Source: Gammaproteobacteria bacterium (GTDB lineage Bacteria > Pseudomonadota > Gammaproteobacteria > HK1). Taken from it: DNA of 64,000 bases. The notes beneath the pieces are model-generated. The model was not told the DNA's origin and ran no database searches. It worked only from the letters and a program-made list of their open reading frames with translations. The stretch lies in the NCBI GenBank assembly GCA_022824305.1, contig JAJEAD010000097.1:1-64000 (forward strand), read 5' to 3'. Positions 45,616 to 54,141 of the stretch are shown in pieces (within the stretch, counting starts at the first letter, position 1; each line of letters starts with the position of its first letter). A program made the translations under genes and the position numbers.

Positions 45616-45859
45616 GGATCTCGGTCTCGGTATGGAGGGCCGGGCGCGTCCTCTGCCGCAAGAGAGTCCGGGGTGCGGGCGGGCCCGGAGTTCAGAAGCG
45701 AGCGGCTTGCCGGGCGGAAGCGCTCCGGGAAATGCGGGAGCGGGCCACTATACTCGCACCGGAGCGGCGGGCGAGGGCCGCGGCGCCGGAGCCGGGGGCG
45801 TCCGCGCGGGCGTGATGCCCGAGCCCGGCGCCTTTCGACCGGCGAATCGGGAGGACAGC

Positions 45860-46612
45860 GTGAGGCTCGAGGGAAAGAACGCGATCGTGACCGGCGCGGG
45901 CAGCGGGATCGGCCGGGCGATCGCGATCGGCTATGCGCGCGAAGGCGCCCGCGTGGTCGCGGGAGACATCGATTCCGCCACCGTTGCCGGGACCGTCGAG
46001 ACGATCCGCGCCGCGGGCGGCGAGGCGATCGCGGTGAGAGTGGACGTCGCGCTCAAGGCGGAGGTCGATGCGCTCTTCGCCGCCGCCTTCAAGGCCTGGG
46101 AGCGCGTCCACATCCTGGTCTCGGTGCCGGGGATATCGACCACCCGTGCCTTTCTCGACCTGCCGGAGGACGAGTGGGACCGGGTGGTGGACGTGAGCCT
46201 CAAGGGGCATTACCTGTGTGGACAGGCCGCGGCCCGGCACATGGCCGAGCAGGGCGGGGGCGCCATCGTCAACATCTCGTCCATATGCGACGAGGTGGCC
46301 CAGGCGAACTACTCGCACTACGTGGCCTCCAAGGGCGGAGTGCGGACGCTGACCAAGGCGATGGCGATGGAGCTGGCGGCGCACGGGATCCGGGTGAACG
46401 CGATCGCTCCGGGGCCCACCGACACCGGCTCGGAGGCGATGAAGCGGGAGTACGCGCCCATACGGCGGAAGGTCCTGCCCCGGGTCCCGATGGCTCGCCT
46501 CGCCCAACCGGAAGAGATGGTCGGCGCCGCCGTCTTCCTCGCCTGCGAGTCCGAGTCGAGCTACGTCACCGGGATCTCGCTCCCCGTCGACGGGGGCTAC
46601 CTGGCGATGTGA
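45860..46612 (+). CDS. Short-chain dehydrogenase/reductase (SDR)
   Basis: A 250-residue classical [11 protein letters not shown] (near 12-19), AGDIDS after strand 2 (NAD(H) type), catalytic Ser in NISSICDEV and YVASKGG, and TGISLPVDGGYLAM at the end. The usual NNAG motif reads LVSVPGI, an unusual replacement of the conserved Asn in this loop. The start is the GTG at 45860 with GGGAGGA 4 nt upstream; the frame is open further upstream without family similarity. It is divergent from the PuuE-like gene and convergent with the DUF427 gene. Confidence 0.88.
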   Translation: MRLEGKNAIVTGAGSGIGRAIAIGYAREGARVVAGDIDSATVAGTVETIRAAGGEAIAVRVDVALKAEVDALFAAAFKAWERVHILVSVPGISTTRAFLDLPEDEWDRVVDVSLKGHYLCGQAAARHMAEQGGGAIVNISSICDEVAQANYSHYVASKGGVRTLTKAMAMELAAHGIRVNAIAPGPTDTGSEAMKREYAPIRRKVLPRVPMARLAQPEEMVGAAVFLACESESSYVTGISLPVDGGYLAM

Positions 46613-46622
46613 CGCCGCCGCC

Positions 46623-47591
46623 TCAGCCCTGCTCCAGCCACTCGTCGGGGCGTCCGCCGGCCCGTTCGATGTCCATGTCCATGACCCCGTCGGGAGGGCC
46701 TTCCGCCCGGCGGTTGGGGCGCGCGGCGGGAAGCTGCCGCTCGGCCGGGGGGCGGCCCTTCATCGCGGCCGGGGGAGGCTCACCCCAGAACTCGCGGGAG
46801 GGAGGCAGCAGCTCGCCGCCGTCCCCGCTCTCTCGCTCGCCGAGACGCTCGAGAGGCGCGCCGTCGACGAAAATCGCGGTGTCCTCACGCTCGTTCCAGA
46901 ATGCGAGGTGTCCGGCGACCGCGGCAATCGCGGGCAGAGGGCGCAGGTACTGCCAGGCGATGTCCTCGTAGCGCGCACCGTCGAGCTCCAGGTGATGGTA
47001 GCGGGCACGGCCCTTGTACGGACAGAGGGTGTAGGTGCGGCTCGGGCGCAGCAGGTCCTGCCGCACGTCGGCCGGGGGCAGGTAGTAGCGCGTGACGAGG
47101 CCCGTCTCGAAGAGCAGCACCGGGCGCCTCGATTCCGCGATGGTCGCGCCGGCGGCCTCCACCCGGACGTGGCGCGCGCTGCGCAGTGCATCCACCCGCA
47201 GCAGGGGGTCACGGGCGTGGACGTGCAGGAGCTCGTCCTCCTCGTACCACGCGTCCATGCTGTGCCAGTCGAATCCGTAGTAGCCCCGAGTGTCGGGCGA
47301 GCCCGGCTTCGGGTGGGGATAGCTCCACACCGCGAATGGCGCAGTGCGCTCCGGAGTCTGCAGGTGCCAGTAGCTCGCGGTGCCCTTGTAGGGAGAACGG
47401 GTGCTGTAGTCGGTGGGGACGAGGAGATCGGTGCGCACGTCCCCGGCCGGAAAGTAGTAGATGGGCAGGAAGCCGTGCTGCCGGAGCAGCATCGTCCGGT
47501 CCGAGTCCGCGACGTCGATGCCTGCGAAGTGCACGCGGACCCGCCGCCGGCTCCTGCGCCACTCGTTCGTCTCGACCGCGCTCTTCGACAT
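46623..47591 (-). CDS. Protein with two DUF427 domains
   Basis: A 322-residue protein with two copies of the DUF427 beta-fold, at about 10-120 and 133-235. Each copy has the family pattern 'R.V.V..aG..iAdS.R...l.E......YY.P..Dvr.DLL.p....t.CPYKG.A.Y'. Copy 1 reads YYFPAGDVRTDLL and SPYKGTASY; copy 2 reads YYLPPADVRQDLL and CPYKGRARYHHLE. The remaining C-terminus is a Pro/Arg-rich, probably disordered tail. No catalytic activity has been established for the family. A TTG start at 47624 is an alternative; the ATG at 47591 has no obvious Shine-Dalgarno. Confidence 0.83.
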   Translation of the reverse strand: MSKSAVETNEWRRSRRRVRVHFAGIDVADSDRTMLLRQHGFLPIYYFPAGDVRTDLLVPTDYSTRSPYKGTASYWHLQTPERTAPFAVWSYPHPKPGSPDTRGYYGFDWHSMDAWYEEDELLHVHARDPLLRVDALRSARHVRVEAAGATIAESRRPVLLFETGLVTRYYLPPADVRQDLLRPSRTYTLCPYKGRARYHHLELDGARYEDIAWQYLRPLPAIAAVAGHLAFWNEREDTAIFVDGAPLERLGERESGDGGELLPPSREFWGEPPPAAMKGRPPAERQLPAARPNRRAEGPPDGVMDMDIERAGGRPDEWLEQG

Positions 47592-47943
47592 CACAACCGT
47601 TTCAATGTGGGGACCATGCGACAATCCATCGAATGAGAGTCAAGCGCAAGGGGCGGCGGCCACTTCATGCAGGACAATGCGGATCGCCTGCCGGCCGACC
47701 TGGCCCCTCGACTGCGGCGTGTCCCGACCGCGCTGCACTTCGGCTGGAGCAAAGCCGCCGGCTGGATGAGGATGCAAGCGCATTGCGACCTGGCACGGGA
47801 GAGACGCCGCCGCGCGGCGGCGTGACGGTGCCCGGATCCGCTCCGGATTCCCGGTGCCACGGGTTTGTCACCGGGAAACCTTGGAGTTAGGCTTGTTTGC
47901 CCATCCGTTCCTGGTTGGTACCCCATAGGAGGAGTAAGTCCAA
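47592..47943. other. Divergent intergenic region with two inverted repeats
   Basis: 352 nt between the divergent DUF427 and binding-protein genes; no gene is supported. It holds a perfect 20-nt palindrome at 47804-47823 (ACGCCGCCGC/GCGGCGGCGT) and a 9-bp hairpin, TTCCCGGTG (47848-47856) with CACCGGGAA (47869-47877). The region between the second hairpin and the AGGAGGAG site at about 47927 is the 5' leader of the ABC cassette and might contain a control element. No riboswitch class was recognised. Confidence 0.6.
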
Positions 47944-49590
47944 ATGAGAGACCAAAAAGAGCACCCGTACGTACCGAAGCTCAAGCAGAACTTCGCCGAG
48001 CGGAAGATTGATCGTCGGGAGTTCCTGCGCACCTCGACCCTGCTCGGGGTCTCGGCAGTCGCGGCGTACGAGTTCGCCGGCCGAATCGAAGGGCGCAGCC
48101 TGCTCCCGAAGGCCAGCGCCGCCGATCTGCCGAAGGGCGGTCATCTGCGATTGGGCTGGCGCGTTCCCGAGCTCGACAGCCCCCACACCTTCGCGTGGGG
48201 CGGCTCCGAGTTCACCCGTTCCACCTGCGAGCACCTCACCCGCACCGGTCCCGACAACGTCACCCGTCCCTGGCTCCTGGATCGCTGGGAGGCGAGTGAG
48301 GACCTGAAGACCTGGCACCTGCACCTGCGCAAGGGCGTCAAGTGGCGCAACGGGCGCGACTTCGTGGCCGACGACGTGATCTGGAACCTCCAGCACGTGC
48401 TCGACCCCAACACCGGCTCCTCCGTTCTCGGCCTCATGAAGGGCTACATGATGAACGAGGATGGCTCGGCGGTATGGGATGCCAACGCAATCGAGAAGGT
48501 GGACGACCACACCGTGCGGCTGAACTGCCGCAACCCCCAGCTCGCGGTGCCCGAGCACCTCTTCCACTACCCGCTGCACATCCTCGATCCGGAGGACGGC
48601 GGCGTGTTCGGAGTCGGCGCCAACGGCACCGGGGCCTACGAGGTGGTCGAGGCCGCGATCGGGCAGAAGGTGGTGATCAAGAACACCAACACCCACTGGT
48701 GGGGCGATCCGGTGCACCTCGACTCGATGGAGTTCCTGGATCTCGGGGACGACCCCAACGCGGAACTGAATGCGCTCATCTCGAAGCAGGTTCACGGCGT
48801 CTCCGAGCTTAACGTCGAGCAGCTCCCCCTGCTCGCGAACATCCCGCACGTCCAGGTCTACGACGTGGCCACCGCCCGTACCGGCGTGGTGCGCATGCGG
48901 GTGACCGAAGAGCCGTTCACGGACCCGCGGATACGCAAGGCGATGCGCCTGGCCACCGACTGTGGCAAGACCCTGGAGCTCGCGATTCAGGGGCTGGGGG
49001 TCAAGGCCGAGCATCACCACGTGTGCCCCATCCATCCGGAGTATGCCGAGCTGCCCGAGATGACCCGCGACCCGGAGGCGGCGAAGGCGCTGCTCGCCGA
49101 GGCCGGCTACCCCGACGGAATCGAGGTGACGATCGACTGCAAGCCGGACCCGTCGTGGGAGATCGCCGCGGTGCAGGCAATGGTGGAGCAGTGGAAGGGA
49201 GCCGGGATCAACGCCAAGATCAACTCGATGCCGTCGGCGTCCTACTGGGACATCTGGGACAAGACCGCGTTCGGCTTCACCGGCTGGACCCACCGCCCGC
49301 TGGGGGTCATGGTGCTGGCGCTCGCCTACCGTTCCGGGGTGCCCTGGAACGAGACCGCCTACAGCAACCCCGAGTTTGACGCGCTGCTGACCAAGGCGGA
49401 GGGCATTCTCGACGTCGACGCGCGCCGCGAGGTGATGGCCGAGATTCAGGCGCTCATGCAGGAGGACGGACCGATCGCCCAGCCCCTGTGGCGGAAGTCC
49501 TTCACCGCCATGGACAAGCGGGTGAAGAACTACTCGCCGCATCCGACCCTGTACTACTTCGCCGACCTGCTGGCGATCGAGCCGGCCTGA
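47944..49590 (+). CDS. ABC transporter substrate-binding protein, family 5 (peptide type)
   Basis: A 548-residue binding protein. Its N-terminus has a twin-arginine export motif, DRREFLRTS (23-31), then a hydrophobic stretch (LLGVSAVAAYEFAG), so the folded protein probably goes through the Tat system. SBP_bac_5 landmarks are LRKGVKWRNGRDFVADDVIWNL (core: KWRNGRDF, ADDVIWNL), GTGAYEV and HWWGD. It begins a compact cassette with two permeases and a fused ATPase. An AGGAGGAG site is 10 nt upstream of the ATG. The gene is followed by two stem-loops before the permease, a common way to make more binding protein than channel. Confidence 0.92.
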   Translation: MRDQKEHPYVPKLKQNFAERKIDRREFLRTSTLLGVSAVAAYEFAGRIEGRSLLPKASAADLPKGGHLRLGWRVPELDSPHTFAWGGSEFTRSTCEHLTRTGPDNVTRPWLLDRWEASEDLKTWHLHLRKGVKWRNGRDFVADDVIWNLQHVLDPNTGSSVLGLMKGYMMNEDGSAVWDANAIEKVDDHTVRLNCRNPQLAVPEHLFHYPLHILDPEDGGVFGVGANGTGAYEVVEAAIGQKVVIKNTNTHWWGDPVHLDSMEFLDLGDDPNAELNALISKQVHGVSELNVEQLPLLANIPHVQVYDVATARTGVVRMRVTEEPFTDPRIRKAMRLATDCGKTLELAIQGLGVKAEHHHVCPIHPEYAELPEMTRDPEAAKALLAEAGYPDGIEVTIDCKPDPSWEIAAVQAMVEQWKGAGINAKINSMPSASYWDIWDKTAFGFTGWTHRPLGVMVLALAYRSGVPWNETAYSNPEFDALLTKAEGILDVDARREVMAEIQALMQEDGPIAQPLWRKSFTAMDKRVKNYSPHPTLYYFADLLAIEPA

Positions 49591-49597
49591 GGCGGCG

Positions 49598-49613
49598 CCT
49601 CCCCTCGGGGAGG
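49598..49613 (+). repeat. Stem-loop directly after the binding-protein gene
   Basis: CCTCCCC/GGGGAGG inverted repeat (7 bp with a 2-nt loop, or 6 bp with a CTCG tetraloop), 7 nt after the stop codon. It lies 11 nt before the larger stem-loop at 49625. No U-tract follows, so it is more likely an RNA-stability or attenuator element than a classical terminator. Confidence 0.55.
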
Positions 49614-49624
49614 TCTCACAGAAT

Positions 49625-49653
49625 GGAGCCGGCGCAAGGGATGCGCCGGCTCC
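49625..49653 (+). repeat. Intercistronic 11-bp hairpin between binding-protein and permease genes
   Basis: GGAGCCGGCGC (49625-49635), 7-nt loop AAGGGAT, GCGCCGGCTCC (49643-49653): a perfect 11-bp GC-rich stem. It lies 20 nt before the permease ATG, whose ribosome-binding site is poor. Position and strength suggest protection of the upstream binding-protein message and reduced expression of downstream permease genes. No poly-U follows, so a strong intrinsic terminator is less likely. Confidence 0.65.
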
Positions 49654-49672
49654 TCGTTGACCGCAGAATCCC

Positions 49673-50605
49673 ATGCTGCTCTTCATCCTGAAGCGCATCG
49701 GCTTCATGGCACTCACCATGCTGGCGGTGTCCGTGGTGCTGTTCGCGCTGCTCGAGATCGACAAGGAGAAGGTCGCGGTACGGGTCATCGGGCAGTACAC
49801 GACGCCGGAGCAGCGTGCGCTCTGGCTCGAGCGCAACGGCTACAACCGCCCCATCGTGGAACGCTACGTGAGCTGGCTCGGCCACGTGGCGATCGGTGAC
49901 TTCGGACGCTCGGTGCGCTACCAGTCGCCGGTCGCCGACGTGCTGTGGCCGCGGGTGTGGAACACGGTCATCCTTGCGACCTACGCGCTCGGGATCATCG
50001 TGCCCTTGTCCCTGGTGCTCGGCATCCTTGCCGGGATGCGGGAGGGCTCCAAGCTCGACCGGGCGATCTCGGTCACCTGCATCGGCACCACCTCGGTGCC
50101 GGAGTTCGCGAGCGCGGTGTTCATCGCCGCGCTCTTCGTGTTCGTGCTCGGAATTCTCCCCGGAACCAGCTCCATGGCGGACGGCTTCAACGTGCTCGAG
50201 CTCGTCATGCCGGTGATGGTGCTGGTGCTCTACGATTTCGGCTACGTGGCGCGCATGACGCGCGCGTCCATGGCCGAAGTGATGACCACCCAGTACGTGC
50301 GCACCGCGGTGCTCGCGGGCCTGCCCTACGCGCGGGTGATCTGGAAGTACGCGTTGCGCAACGCGCTGATCGCGCCCTTCACCGTGATCATGCTGCAGGT
50401 GAACTGGCTGCTGTCGGGGGTCATCGTGGTCGAGGTCTTCTTCTCCTACAAGGGATTCGGAGCCCTGCTCCTCGACGCCTCGCTCAGCCAGGACGTCTAC
50501 CTCATCGAGGCCTGCACCCTGGTCGCGGTGTTCGTGGCGGTGGGGACCCAGACCATCGCCGACATCGCCTACACCTACCTGAACCCACGCATCCGCTTTA
50601 CCTGA
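49673..50605 (+). CDS. ABC transporter permease (DppB-like)
   Basis: A 310-residue permease with a short cytoplasmic start, a first helix (about 8-30) and the DppB-type loop LWLERNGYNRPIVERYVSWLGHV (core: NRPIVERY, SWLGHV). Five further helices follow, and the EAA-loop is MTRASMAEVMTTQYVRTAVLAGLPY (core: VRTAVLAGLP). It ends 11 nt before the second permease. With that partner it forms the channel of the second peptide-type importer. Confidence 0.9.
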   Translation: MLLFILKRIGFMALTMLAVSVVLFALLEIDKEKVAVRVIGQYTTPEQRALWLERNGYNRPIVERYVSWLGHVAIGDFGRSVRYQSPVADVLWPRVWNTVILATYALGIIVPLSLVLGILAGMREGSKLDRAISVTCIGTTSVPEFASAVFIAALFVFVLGILPGTSSMADGFNVLELVMPVMVLVLYDFGYVARMTRASMAEVMTTQYVRTAVLAGLPYARVIWKYALRNALIAPFTVIMLQVNWLLSGVIVVEVFFSYKGFGALLLDASLSQDVYLIEACTLVAVFVAVGTQTIADIAYTYLNPRIRFT

Positions 50606-50616
50606 GGAGCTGAACG

Positions 50617-51534
50617 ATGGCCGCCCCGAGCGCCGACCTGGCGCTGCCCGCCCCCGGATTCGGTGCCGCACTGCGCAAGGCGATCGGACCCATCGGCCTG
50701 CTGCGCGAGAGTCCGGTGGGCATGGTGGGAATCACGCTGGTCGCGTTCTGGGTGCTGGTCGCGATCTTCGCCCCGTTGATCGCGCCCTACGACCCCCTTG
50801 CCACCCAGGATCCCTTCCGCTGCCCGCCCTGGTGGCAGCACAGCTACTGCCCGACGAACGAGGTGGACAACTTCTACCTCCTCGGCACCGATCACCTCGG
50901 ACGGGATGTCTTCTCGCGCCTGGTGTGGGGCGCGAGGAAGGTGCTCATCTACGCTCCGCTCGCCACCCTCTGCGCCTACACGGTGGGCATCGTGATGGGC
51001 CTCTGCGCCGGCTACTACCGGGGCTGGACCGACAACATCCTGTCCCGCTTCGCCGATCTCATCCTCTCCTTCCCGGTGCTGGTGCTCTACATCCTCATCA
51101 TCGCCCACTTCGGCGCGTCCGCCGTCAACATCGTGGTGGCCATCGTGTTCGCGAGCGGTCCCGGCATCATGCGGATCGTGCGCGGGCTGGTTCTCGACCT
51201 GCGTACCCGCGAGTACGTGGCCGCGGCGGAGACGCGCGGGGAGCCGGCCTGGTGGATCATGCTGGTCGAAATCCTGCCGAATGCCCGCGGCCCGCTCATC
51301 GTCGACGCCTGCCTGCGGCTCGGCTACGTGACCATCACCATCGGGGTGCTCGGCTTCCTGGGCCTCGGCCTGCCTCCTCCGGACCCGGACTGGGGCGGCA
51401 TGATCAACGAGACCCGGTCGATGGCGATCAGCTTCCCGCACATGACGGTCTTCCCCTGCATCGCGATATCGACGCTCATCCTCGGCTTCAACCTCATGGC
51501 CGACGGACTGCGCGAGATCTCGCTCCGCGACTGA
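50617..51534 (+). CDS. ABC transporter permease (DppC-like)
   Basis: A 305-residue permease. The first helix (about 27-52) is followed by a periplasmic loop that contains the usual GTDHLGRDVFSRLVWGARK after an unusual Cys-containing insert (FRCPPWWQHSYCPTNE, two Cys that could pair), and then five more helices with the EAA-loop YVAAAETRGEPAWWIMLVEILPN (core: ETRGEPAWW). An AGGAG site lies 8 nt upstream of the ATG. The gene ends 3 nt before the fused ATPase gene. Confidence 0.91.
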   Translation: MAAPSADLALPAPGFGAALRKAIGPIGLLRESPVGMVGITLVAFWVLVAIFAPLIAPYDPLATQDPFRCPPWWQHSYCPTNEVDNFYLLGTDHLGRDVFSRLVWGARKVLIYAPLATLCAYTVGIVMGLCAGYYRGWTDNILSRFADLILSFPVLVLYILIIAHFGASAVNIVVAIVFASGPGIMRIVRGLVLDLRTREYVAAAETRGEPAWWIMLVEILPNARGPLIVDACLRLGYVTITIGVLGFLGLGLPPPDPDWGGMINETRSMAISFPHMTVFPCIAISTLILGFNLMADGLREISLRD

Positions 51535-51537
51535 ACG

Positions 51538-53652
51538 ATGGCCACCGGCAGCCGGAACCCGCCGCTCCTCGACATCCGGGATCTCAATATCTCGTACTGG
51601 ACCCGGGCGGGCGAGATCCCGGCCGTCATCGACTTCTCGCTGAGCGTGGAGCGGGGAGAGAGCGTCGGGCTCGTGGGCGAGTCCGGCTGCGGCAAGTCCA
51701 CCGTCGCGTTGGCGATCATGCAGTACATGGGCACCAACGGCTCCATCAAGAGCGGCAGCATCAACTTCAAGGGGACCGATCTCCGCTCGCTCGACCGGGA
51801 CGCGCTGCGCAACCTGCGCGGCTCGGAGATCGCGATGATCTACCAGGAGCCTTTCGCGGCCCTGAACCCCGCCCTCACCATCGGCTCCCAGCTCAAGGAC
51901 ATCCCGATCTTTCACGAGGGGGTGAGCGAGCGCGAAGCCCTGGACCGGGCCGCGGTCATCCTCGCCGACTGCCATCTCCCGGATCCCGAGCGGGTCCTCG
52001 CTTCCTTTCCCCACCAGCTCTCGGGCGGCCAGCAGCAGCGCGCGGTCATCGCGATGGCTCTCCTCTCCAATCCTTCCCTGCTGCTGCTCGACGAGCCGAC
52101 CACCGCCCTCGACGTCACGGTCGAGGCCGGAATCGTCGACCTTGTCCGGGACATCGGCAAGAAGTACGGCGCGGCCCAGATCTACATCTCGCACAACCTG
52201 GGGCTCATCCTCGAGGTCTGCGACCGGGTGGCCGTCATGTACTCGGGAGAGGTCGTGGAGGAGGGCACCATAGACGAGCTCTTCCACCACCCCCGGCACC
52301 CCTATACCCACGGGCTCTTCGGCTGCATCCCCCTTCCCGCCACCGACAAGAACAGCGCGCCGCTCCGGCCGATCCGCGGCCAGTTGCCCTTGCCCCACGA
52401 GCGGCCCGAGGGGTGCAACTTCGGCCCCCGCTGCGAGCACTTCACGGCGGGTCGCTGCGATCAGGGGGTCATCCCCATCGAGCCGGTGGTGGCGGACAAC
52501 GGAAGCGGCCATCGCGTGCGCTGCGGGCGATTCCGGGACATCGATCACGGCGCCCGGGTCGCGCAGGTGGCCGACGCCAATCCGATCCGGCTCGGGGACA
52601 CCGTGCTCGAAGTCGACGCGATGCAGAAGTACTACGAGGTCGAGGATCGCTCGCTCATGGCGTGGATCCGCGGCGGGCGGGTCCGCCACGTCAAGGCCAA
52701 CGAGTCGCTGGACTTCGACGCCCGCCGGGCGGAGACGGTGGCCATCGTCGGCGAATCGGGTTGCGGCAAGTCCACCTTCGCCAAGGTGCTGATGGGGCTC
52801 GAGGTCGCGACCGACGGCGAGGTGCGCCACGAAGGCACCGACATCGGCTCCATCCCGGTGCGCGAGCGCGGCCCGCAGCGCATCCGGTCCCTGCAGATGG
52901 TGTTTCAGAATCCCTTCGACACCCTCAACCCGAGCCACACCATCGGATGGCAGATCGGCCGGGTGATCAAGCGCTTCGGGGTGGAGAAGGACCGGCGCAA
53001 GGTGCGCGAGCGGGTCCTGCGCCTGCTCGATACCGTGAAGCTGCCGCGGGACTTCTACCTCCGGCGCCCGCGCCAGCTCTCGGGGGGACAGAAGCAGCGG
53101 ATTGGCATCGCCCGCGCCTTCGCCGGCAATCCCTCACTGGTGATCGCGGACGAACCGGTCTCCTCGCTCGACGTCTCGGTGGCGGCGGCGGTCACCGAGC
53201 TGCTGATGGAGATCCAGCGCGAGAACAAGACGACGCTGCTCTTCATCAGCCACGACCTGAGCGTGGTGCGCTACCTCTCCGATCGCATCGTCGTCATGTA
53301 CCTCGGCCAGATCATGGAAAGGGGCACCACGCAGCAGGTGTTCGATCCGCCCTACCACCCCTACACCGAGGCCCTGCTCTCGGCCATTCCCATCGCCGAT
53401 CCCGATGTCACCAAGCGGGACATCCTGCTCTCCGGCAACCTGCCGAGCGCCCTCGATCCCCCGGTCGGCTGTCCCTTCAGCACCCGCTGCCCGCGGCACC
53501 TCGGCGCGATCTGCGACGAGTCGCGCCCGCCCCTGCAGCAGGATGGGGAGGGACACGTCATCGCCTGCCACATCCCGGTCGACGAGCTCCGCGCAGTCGA
53601 GCCGGTCATTCAGATGCGCAAGCCCGAACCGGTCCCCGCCGGGGCCGGCTGA
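51538..53652 (+). CDS. Fused DppD-DppF-type ABC ATPase
   Basis: A 704-residue protein carrying both ATPase subunits of a peptide-type importer in one chain. Half 1 (about 1-340) has Walker [10 protein letters not shown] near 53, [14 protein letters not shown] and DEPTTALD, with HPYTHGLF and a Cys-rich oligo_HPY end. Half 2 (about 360-700) has GESGCGKST near 408, [12 protein letters not shown] and DEPVSSLD, with HPYTEALLS and [15 protein letters not shown]. Each half has its own Cys motif. The fusion ensures a 1:1 ratio. It is encoded 3 nt after the permease gene, completing the cassette 47944-53652. Confidence 0.93.
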   Translation: MATGSRNPPLLDIRDLNISYWTRAGEIPAVIDFSLSVERGESVGLVGESGCGKSTVALAIMQYMGTNGSIKSGSINFKGTDLRSLDRDALRNLRGSEIAMIYQEPFAALNPALTIGSQLKDIPIFHEGVSEREALDRAAVILADCHLPDPERVLASFPHQLSGGQQQRAVIAMALLSNPSLLLLDEPTTALDVTVEAGIVDLVRDIGKKYGAAQIYISHNLGLILEVCDRVAVMYSGEVVEEGTIDELFHHPRHPYTHGLFGCIPLPATDKNSAPLRPIRGQLPLPHERPEGCNFGPRCEHFTAGRCDQGVIPIEPVVADNGSGHRVRCGRFRDIDHGARVAQVADANPIRLGDTVLEVDAMQKYYEVEDRSLMAWIRGGRVRHVKANESLDFDARRAETVAIVGESGCGKSTFAKVLMGLEVATDGEVRHEGTDIGSIPVRERGPQRIRSLQMVFQNPFDTLNPSHTIGWQIGRVIKRFGVEKDRRKVRERVLRLLDTVKLPRDFYLRRPRQLSGGQKQRIGIARAFAGNPSLVIADEPVSSLDVSVAAAVTELLMEIQRENKTTLLFISHDLSVVRYLSDRIVVMYLGQIMERGTTQQVFDPPYHPYTEALLSAIPIADPDVTKRDILLSGNLPSALDPPVGCPFSTRCPRHLGAICDESRPPLQQDGEGHVIACHIPVDELRAVEPVIQMRKPEPVPAGAG

Positions 53653-54141
53653 GTCTCCGGGAAGACCGTTCCTCAGGCCCGGGGCAGGGCGCGCCCGCGC
53701 GCGCAGGTGCGCGTCTGCGCGCATGGATGCGCGCCTGAGCCGGCCGGACCGGCACCCTTGCGTCCGCTCGTAGCGCGCGTCCTGCATTCTCATCGACCTT
53801 CGTCCGGGGTTCTCTCTCCGCTTCGTTGACAGGCTCTTCTCGCCTGCCGGGTCCCGGGACCGGCTCCGGATGGACAGCCTGTCGAAAGATCAGGGCCAGC
53901 GCAGACCTCACCGCGCGCTCGCGTGCGCTCACACCGCGCTCGCCACCGCCAATGCCGGGCTCCGTCGCGCTCGAGACTGCCGCCGTCCGGTCAGTCTCCC
54001 GGCCCATAGGAAAAGCTGATGCGGTCGAAAGGAAAACGATATTGGAATTCGATGCCGGGCGTCGGCATTTCTGGAACTAGCCAGACGAGATGGCGCGCCC
54101 CTGCTCGGAGAAACGGGCATCACTGAACGCGAGGTCGAGAC
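53653..54141. other. Intergenic region with nested inverted repeats before carB
   Basis: 489 nt with no supported gene. Near 53690-53745 it is a low-complexity GCGC-rich stretch. At 53828-53835 and 53876-53883 there is an 8-bp inverted repeat (GACAGGCT/AGCCTGTC) enclosing a perfect palindrome GGTCCCGGGACC; this could act as terminator of the ABC cassette or as a leader element of the carB transcript. A TTGACA sits at 53826-53831 but no matching -10 at 16-18 nt was found. The carB promoter is not identified. Confidence 0.5.
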
